Source of the DNA: Rikenellaceae bacterium UBA1749
GTDB taxonomy: Bacteria; Bacteroidota; Bacteroidia; Bacteroidales; Rikenellaceae
NCBI GenBank assembly: GCA_002315675.1
Contig: DCHP01000040.1
Coordinates: forward strand, 1 to 9,762
Length of the DNA: 9,762 nucleotides
Direction: 5' to 3'
How positions within the stretch are numbered: the first letter of the stretch is position 1; each line of letters opens with the position of its first letter. This document shows, in pieces, positions 4,587 to 9,762 of the stretch. The notes below the pieces were generated by a model. That model searched no databases and was not told the origin of the DNA. It saw nothing but the letters and a program-made list of their open reading frames with translations. The translations under genes and the position numbers were made by a program.

Positions 4587-6698
4587 GTGAAAATAATTCC
4601 CCGACATATAACAGTAAGAATCATTGATATAATTTCTGTAATCAAACTGCAGGGACCACTCTCCCATGTCAAGAAAAAGAGAAACATATGGAAAGGATAT
4701 CTTACCGGGGTTGGTTTTTCAGGGGTTGGCTCTTTATTCTCGGAATTGATTCTAATGCCGTTTTTCCTTTTCATGCCGTCAAGAGTAATGTGCAACACAG
4801 CAGGGGACAACAACAATCCAGAGCTTCTTGATTCGCTTCGGATTGACAAGGTGGAGGTATCCGCATACGGCAATAGTGCCGGTGATCCACTATGCAGCGT
4901 TATTATTGACACCAGCATCATAAAAAGCTCAAAGAGCTTCACCCTTGGAGAGATGCTTCAGCGTTCATCATCAGTCAACATCAAAAATTACGGACGTGGC
5001 GCAACCCAGCAGGCCACCTTCAGAGGGACTTCTGCAACCCATACGACGGTATACTGGAATGGTATAGAAATTAACTCCCCTATTACAGGAGCCGTTGATT
5101 TCTCCCTTATTCCGATGTATATGGTAGACCAGGTCTCTGTGGAAGCAGGTGTTTCTGCCGACAATCATGGGATAGGGTCACTTGGAGGAACCATAACACT
5201 TCAGAGCAAGCCAGACTGGAATGAGAAGCCTTTCGGCGTTACGCTGGCCGGAGGGTATGGAAGTTTTCACTCAGCCGACGGATATCTTGAAATAAAGGCC
5301 GGAGGGGAAAAGGTCAGAAGCAATACAAGAATATACGCAAACAGATCAAGGAACGACTTTGAATTTGTAAACAGGGATGTATTCGACCCCGAAAAGCCAG
5401 GATGGCATCCTGTTCAGAAAAACCTCAATGCAGACTACAGCAATTTCGGTTTCATGCAGGAAATCTGGGCAAAACCGGCCGAGAACCAGACACTTTCAGC
5501 GATTGTATGGGGAACAGGGAATATCCGAAATCTGCCCCAGCTCACTTCATGGGAAGGAGAGCAGAACAGCAATCTTACTTCGTCACGCGACAGGGCCCTG
5601 AGAGCAACAGTCGACTACAAATACTACTCTGAGAGAATTGACTTCAGCATAAGCGCAGGCGGATCACTGGAAGACAATCTGTTTGAAAAGAATAATAAGA
5701 CAGCTACCGGCTATAACAAATACATAGACACCAGGGGTTTCTCAAAAAGTGGACAGATTGAAGGCGACATTACATGGAAGATTGATGACAGATTCAAATT
5801 GAGTTCCATCACTAAAGGTCTCTACTGCTCTGCATCCAGCCGCGATCTGTTATACGGTGAGGGATACGACAAGGGGCGTGGTGAATTTTCGGAGATTCTT
5901 TCCCTTTCTGCAGACTGGACACCCATAGTAAATACTACAATCATGGGAAGATGCGGTATGGTCGGTGATACCTGGTACCTTCTTCCTACTCTTGGAGTAA
6001 ACCTGAAAGCAGGCGAAGCTTCCACATTTTCAATAAGGGGAGATATGGATGTACACTTCCCTACCCTTTCCGACCTATACTATATACCGGGGGGGAACAA
6101 GGATCTGCAGATGGAAAAATCCGCCACTGCGGAAATCGGATATACATACAGGAAAAATGACCTTAGAGTAATTGCTACCGCATATTATTCCCATATAAAC
6201 GACTGGATCCTGTGGCTTCCGACAGCCCAGCAGTACTGGACTGCATCAAATGTAAGAAGCGTGAACGCTTTCGGACTTGAAATCACCGCAGGAAAGGTAT
6301 GGAAACTTGGAGACTGGAAAATCGATGTTGACGGTAACCTGACAATAAATTCCACAAGGGCGGAGGACAGTTACTCAAAACGTCCGGTATCAACTGACCA
6401 GCTTCCATATGTACCACCTGTCAGTTATTCAATTTTCCTTGATGTATCATGGAAGAAGCTGTCTCTCATTTACCAAGGCTATGGTGAAAGCGCCAAGTAC
6501 GCATCAATGGCGGCATCCTCTTCCAAAAATGAAATCATCTACGGATATTACCTTCAGGATATTACACTAGGATACAATTTCCCGTTTGTAACAGTTGAAG
6601 GTGTCTGCAGGAATATCCTTGACTGCCAGTATTACGGAATCCTAAGACGTCCGATGGCACCGCGCAGTTTTGAAATCAGGGCCAGGTTCCATTTCTAA
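4587..6698 (+). CDS. TonB-dependent outer-membrane receptor, BtuB-like architecture
   Basis: A 703-residue outer-membrane beta-barrel transporter powered by the TonB system. A possible TonB-box region is near 84-93 (LRIDKVEVSA). The plug domain spans about 105-210, with LGEMLQRSSSVNIKNYG, ATFRGTSATHTTVYWNGIEI and GIGSLGGTITLQSK. The remaining roughly 490 residues are barrel-like and end in FHF, with the terminal phenylalanine expected for outer-membrane insertion. There is no carboxypeptidase-like N-terminal domain and no SusD neighbour, so it is not a SusC-type glycan transporter. Size and plug are closer to BtuB or siderophore receptors, but the substrate cannot be read off. No ABC transporter or TonB genes are nearby. 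The N-terminus is odd: with the GTG start, about 27 residues precede KKKRN and a long hydrophobic stretch (36-67). The start is therefore uncertain; the ATG at 4758 would leave a signal without positive charges at its N-terminus. Confidence 0.9.
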   Translation: MKIIPRHITVRIIDIISVIKLQGPLSHVKKKRNIWKGYLTGVGFSGVGSLFSELILMPFFLFMPSRVMCNTAGDNNNPELLDSLRIDKVEVSAYGNSAGDPLCSVIIDTSIIKSSKSFTLGEMLQRSSSVNIKNYGRGATQQATFRGTSATHTTVYWNGIEINSPITGAVDFSLIPMYMVDQVSVEAGVSADNHGIGSLGGTITLQSKPDWNEKPFGVTLAGGYGSFHSADGYLEIKAGGEKVRSNTRIYANRSRNDFEFVNRDVFDPEKPGWHPVQKNLNADYSNFGFMQEIWAKPAENQTLSAIVWGTGNIRNLPQLTSWEGEQNSNLTSSRDRALRATVDYKYYSERIDFSISAGGSLEDNLFEKNNKTATGYNKYIDTRGFSKSGQIEGDITWKIDDRFKLSSITKGLYCSASSRDLLYGEGYDKGRGEFSEILSLSADWTPIVNTTIMGRCGMVGDTWYLLPTLGVNLKAGEASTFSIRGDMDVHFPTLSDLYYIPGGNKDLQMEKSATAEIGYTYRKNDLRVIATAYYSHINDWILWLPTAQQYWTASNVRSVNAFGLEITAGKVWKLGDWKIDVDGNLTINSTRAEDSYSKRPVSTDQLPYVPPVSYSIFLDVSWKKLSLIYQGYGESAKYASMAASSSKNEIIYGYYLQDITLGYNFPFVTVEGVCRNILDCQYYGILRRPMAPRSFEIRARFHF

Positions 6699-6719
6699 TT
6701 AGTTCCATTTCCAACTAAT
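6686..6719 (+). repeat. 16-bp imperfect tandem duplication and small hairpin at the receptor stop codon
   Basis: GTTCCATTTC occurs at 6686-6695 and 6702-6711, and the six bases after each copy differ at two positions, so a 16-bp unit is duplicated across the stop codon. ATTAGTT (6698-6704) can also pair with AACTAAT (6713-6719) around an 8-nt loop. There is no T-run, so this is at best a weak transcript end. Confidence 0.5.
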
Positions 6720-7690
6720 GTTTGTATTGGATATTACAATGGTTACTGCTCAACTTTTCCAGTTCAATAATATCCTTCATGGGTTGCAGAACCTATAGAT
6801 TCTATTTCAGGCAAGTCAGCCTTTCTTATCATACCATATCATCCTCCAGTGACGATCATCCCATAAGTTTCGTAAATCAGTATACTTCAGATTTGTCGTC
6901 TGCTTCAAGTGATTCACGGCATCATTATTTTCTGAATATACTATTGAGTCTACATGAAAAAGTCAAAATATTGGGAAACACCCCATTCCAGAGACTTGTG
7001 TCAGTGGCAAAATGACAAGACTTCTTCTTTTCAAGTTGATTCATTTCTATTTTTGTTACCAAATTTGTCCGTAATTCCATAGTACAGATTTTCGGTAAAA
7101 AGCGCCACCCAGTCTTTGACACTCAAAAAAAGCAAAAACATGTTTACAGACAAGTATAACAATGATTTTGGTATAAATACATAATAGAACTTTGTAGCTA
7201 TACGGAAGCAATATGGAGTTCAAAACAAAAGATCTACAAGCCTGTATATTGTTCTTTTTCATTTGACACCTTAAAAATTATTATTACCTGAAAATCAGCG
7301 ACTTAATTATCAAAAAGTCACTTAAAAATGTAGTGTAACCAACTGGTATTGAAAAATATATTAGGAGAGGACCTCAGCATACAAAACATGCTTATGTGTA
7401 GCTATGTCGACATCATATATTTTTGATTGTATACAGCAAATGGGGTCATAGTATAGTCATTTTGGCGGATAGTTATATTTTCCCTTTTCGATATATTACG
7501 AATCAAGAATATTTTTGGTAACTTGGGATTGTTTATCAGTGAGGCTGATTGAATATCGACTCATAATGTATTATGACTTACAATCATAAATTGACAACAA
7601 TATTTCATCTACATACTTATTTTCAATTATCTGCTACATTAACAACAATTTTTAAATAATAATTTGACAACTTCAAAAACAACTTGATCA
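6699..7690. other. Gene-poor AT-rich stretch of about 1 kb
   Basis: No reading frame here is convincing. A 97-codon frame at 6722-7015 (plus, TTG start) has serine-rich low-quality composition, and the longer minus-strand frames overlap each other. One short minus-strand frame, 7031-7141 (36 residues, starting MFLLFLSVKDWVALF), has a more protein-like composition (DWVALFTENLYYGITDKFG) and may be a remnant. Dyads occur at 7404-7413 (ATGTCGACAT) and 7561-7576. TTGACAAC occurs twice near 7590 and 7665. TATTTTTG boxes on the plus strand at 7048, 7418 and 7510 could be promoters but are expected by chance in such AT-rich DNA. The last part must hold the promoter of the gene at 7691. Confidence 0.6.
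7561..7576. promoter_or_regulatory. Perfect dyad TCATAAT-GT-ATTATGA upstream of the unknown gene pair
   Basis: Two 7-bp arms with a 2-bp centre form a compact palindrome of the kind bound by dimeric regulators, 115 nt before the ATG at 7691. It is AT-rich and lacks a T-run or a strong hairpin loop, so an operator is more plausible than a terminator. No regulator gene is visible nearby. Confidence 0.3.
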
Positions 7691-8446
7691 ATGAAACTAT
7701 CATTATGTAATAACGCACCTGAGGTGCGCCTTGAATTCCAGAATACCAAGCATAAACTTGGAATACAGATATGGGGAGATATAGATTCTTTTCGTGAACT
7801 ATATGAATTGGCAAGCGAATGCTGGATACGCGATGATTGTGAAACGACCCGCGCAGAGGAGTGCTCGTATATTGGGGTAATTTTGTACTTCTGTTATACG
7901 ATACGCCATACTTTCATGGGTGACAGATTTGTGAAACTAGATGGAAAACCAGTCAAAGAATGGAGTGATGATATGATGCGACTTTTTGAGGATGAACCTG
8001 AACGTTTTATGGTCGGTGTGGATTTTACATGGCCACATGTGCTATTCATCATAGCCTCGTGGTGGGAGTGTATCAAGCGTCATGAGTGCCCTGTACGTGT
8101 TCTGCCTATCATGCGTCAGTTTACAGAAAATATCGAGAGCCTCTTGCAGGAGAGAAGCAAGACACAGTACCCTTCGATTGAACCATATATCAATGGCGCT
8201 ATATATGCAGCCAATCCTTACCTGATGCATACAATGGAGCATATCAATGTTGAATATCTTTTTACATCTAAGTTTGGAAAAATATCTCTTAGGAGTCTTG
8301 CAGATATGATGAGACGTTCAGCTTTTGGCACCTGGGAATATGAAGACTATTTAACAACTTTAAAGAAGCATGCTAAGAAATTAGGATGCCAGATAGAGGA
8401 TCTCAAAGAGCAGGTGGATGATAAAATATACGATACCGAATTATAG
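7691..8446 (+). CDS. Hypothetical protein, possibly DUF6904-like
   Basis: 251 residues, unrecognised with certainty. The segment LGIQIWGDIDSFRELYEL (23-40), then YTIRHTFMGDRFVKLDGK (69-86) and GVDFTWPHVLFIIASWWEC (109-127), recalls from memory the small DUF6904 proteins: a GDxxDLxxLY strand-helix followed by an IRHAxxGDR motif. This needs a profile search. There is no signal peptide. The hydrophobic helix at 112-125 is rich in Trp and is more likely buried core than a membrane span. The C-terminus (about 225-250) is charged and helical. The start is ATG, without a Shine-Dalgarno sequence. It lies 23 nt upstream of the next gene, so the two are probably co-transcribed. Function unknown. Confidence 0.8.
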   Translation: MKLSLCNNAPEVRLEFQNTKHKLGIQIWGDIDSFRELYELASECWIRDDCETTRAEECSYIGVILYFCYTIRHTFMGDRFVKLDGKPVKEWSDDMMRLFEDEPERFMVGVDFTWPHVLFIIASWWECIKRHECPVRVLPIMRQFTENIESLLQERSKTQYPSIEPYINGAIYAANPYLMHTMEHINVEYLFTSKFGKISLRSLADMMRRSAFGTWEYEDYLTTLKKHAKKLGCQIEDLKEQVDDKIYDTEL

Positions 8447-8469
8447 GATTCACAAAGTCATAAAGGTTG

Positions 8470-9720
8470 ATGAAGATAGAGATTAGGTTCAACGATGGTA
8501 TAAGCAGTAAGTGTCATGCGCTATCTATTTCTGACGATCAGGTAATTACCAAGGATAACGAAGCCGTATGGGTTGAATACATCACAAAGAAGATTGCCGG
8601 GTTAATAACCCCAGAGACTATGGCATCCACGGAGTTCAGGTCTGCAGAGGATAAGGTTCGGAAAGATCTTGATTTTAAAGAGCGACATGAACGTAAACAG
8701 AAGAAAAAACAAGAGGACTATCATAGAAGAAAAGTGATGGACCGCCCGGTGATTACATTTATTCCAAATGGATTGACAATTGACTATGAAAAGGAGTATG
8801 CAAGGTTCTTTGAGCAGGAAGTGACATATCAACCAGTAGATAGAGATGATTTCCTGTATCAGTTCCGTTTGATAAACCGATGGCAGGAGAAATCGGTACC
8901 ACAGATTATTGAGTTAGGAAGGCCCGATGCGGCCTACGCCATTGCCATTGAGTTATGCAGACATATTCCATCGCTACTTAATCGTGATGACCTTCAAGAG
9001 TACATCAAGACCTACCATATAAGAATCAAGAAATTCATCTTGGATAGTTTTTCTGCGTTGGTTGCTGCGGTTAAGGCATGGAACAATGAGGAGAAAAGAA
9101 GGTATGTTTCCTGTTTCATTTTTGAGCAGTCAAAGTTATATGGAAAATTCAGCGGTTTGCAGAAGGCGCTGACAGATATGGTACCATCGGAAGAATTTGC
9201 AGGTAAACCTATTTCAGTTACTCGTGAAATGAATGATGAAGAGGTCTATCTGTTTAGGCAAGAGATTGAAAGGAAAGAGCAGGAAGAACGCAATCGCATT
9301 GAAGCAGAGAAGGAAGCAAAGAGTCTCATTCCCCTGAACCAGGATTACGAAACCCATATCTTCAATTCACGCAACATCAGTTGGGATTGCGACATCATTG
9401 CCGATTACATGTACGATGAGAATGAGTACATCAAGGATATGGCGAAAAAAGGAGAGTTCCATGAGGCCGTACTGAGATTTTTGCAACTGGCAAAATCCAT
9501 GTGCCGACATTTCATTCTTGATGAGCATTACAACTACTTTGATGACATTTATTCACCAGAATATGCCATCGATAGTTTAATGGATTTCTTTTCCAAGCTT
9601 GTCGACAACGGAACATTACCTACCGGGGAAACCGAATTCCTCCACGAAGCCTGGAAGGAGATACAAGAAACAGAATGTTATCGAAGCTACGGCATTCCAA
9701 GCATCAAATGGTTTGAGTAA
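8470..9720 (+). CDS. Hypothetical charged protein, 416 residues
   Basis: I do not recognise this protein. Residues 55-92 are dominated by Lys, Arg and Glu (KERHERKQKKKQEDYHRR) and probably form a long helix or coiled coil. A second such segment lies at 262-284 (RQEIERKEQEERNRIEAEKE). These separate an N-terminal beta-like part (1-50), a helical middle (about 105-240) and a C-terminal acidic, aromatic part (about 292-416) with ISWDCDIIADYMYDEN and DEHYNYFDDIYSPEY. No signal peptide, membrane segment or known catalytic motif is seen. The start is ATG at 8470; a TTG directly before it (8467) would add one residue. It follows the 251-residue gene after 23 nt, suggesting a two-gene unit. The window ends 42 bp after the stop, with no terminator seen. 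Confidence 0.85.
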   Translation: MKIEIRFNDGISSKCHALSISDDQVITKDNEAVWVEYITKKIAGLITPETMASTEFRSAEDKVRKDLDFKERHERKQKKKQEDYHRRKVMDRPVITFIPNGLTIDYEKEYARFFEQEVTYQPVDRDDFLYQFRLINRWQEKSVPQIIELGRPDAAYAIAIELCRHIPSLLNRDDLQEYIKTYHIRIKKFILDSFSALVAAVKAWNNEEKRRYVSCFIFEQSKLYGKFSGLQKALTDMVPSEEFAGKPISVTREMNDEEVYLFRQEIERKEQEERNRIEAEKEAKSLIPLNQDYETHIFNSRNISWDCDIIADYMYDENEYIKDMAKKGEFHEAVLRFLQLAKSMCRHFILDEHYNYFDDIYSPEYAIDSLMDFFSKLVDNGTLPTGETEFLHEAWKEIQETECYRSYGIPSIKWFE

Positions 9721-9762
9721 CATAGATTGTCTCTTATACTATTCAACTTTAGCATTTAGAAA

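Noticed and set aside
4481..4942. Minus-strand frame of 153 codons
   Set aside because: Antisense to the start of the receptor gene and through the operon terminator; no recognisable features.
6764..6832. Minus-strand mini-frame beginning MIRKADLPEIESIG, reminiscent of the start of a GNAT acetyltransferase
   Set aside because: Only 22 codons, and none of the other frames downstream continues with acetyltransferase motifs; resemblance too short to trust.
6722..7015. Plus-strand frame of 97 codons
   Set aside because: TTG start, serine- and tyrosine-rich low-quality composition, no motif and no clear promoter.
6995..7019. Imperfect palindrome CTTGT...ACAAG as a possible insertion sequence end
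   Set aside because: Arms are short and interrupted, and there is no matching partner or target-site duplication in the window.

Overview
The window looks like a chromosomal segment of a Bacteroidales bacterium (Prevotella, Bacteroides or Muribaculaceae type; the genus cannot be fixed by reading alone). The signs are -7 boxes of the Bacteroidetes form TAnnTTTG ahead of several genes, no clear Shine-Dalgarno sequences, the protein sequences of thrS, infC, rpmI and rplT, a TonB-dependent outer-membrane receptor, and an AAA_14-type ATPase.

Layout. Positions 1-397 (minus) hold the N-terminal 132 residues of an ATPase that runs off the left edge. Positions 398-690 are non-coding and hold three families of short direct repeats, including AAGTAGAC boxes whose last three steps are exactly 42 bp. 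Positions 687-959 (plus) look like the C-terminal remnant of a serine recombinase that reads into a tRNA gene, the usual footprint of an element integrated at a tRNA 3' end. Two tandem leucine tRNA genes (anticodons CAG and GAG) follow on the minus strand with their own terminator and a promoter divergent from thrS.

Positions 1155-4502 form a translation operon, thrS-infC-rpmI-rplT (threonyl-tRNA synthetase, IF3, L35, L20). It has a promoter in front and a strong Rho-independent terminator behind. infC has no in-frame ATG, GTG or TTG before its conserved core, so it must start at AUU or AUA, as expected for IF3-autoregulated infC genes. The 104-nt spacer between rpmI and rplT could be structured.

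A promoter directly behind that terminator serves a 703-residue TonB-dependent receptor (4587-6698), BtuB-like in architecture, with an unusual N-terminus. About 1 kb of AT-rich sequence without a convincing gene follows (6699-7690). Two closely spaced unknown genes close the window: a 251-residue protein faintly resembling the DUF6904 group and a charged 416-residue protein. They are probably co-transcribed.

The core operon and tRNAs are ordinary housekeeping. The least explained parts are the iterated repeats between the ATPase and the recombinase remnant, the gene-poor 1 kb, and the unknown gene pair. I found no CRISPR array, no complete insertion sequence and no rRNA. No complete new system can be demonstrated from this sequence.
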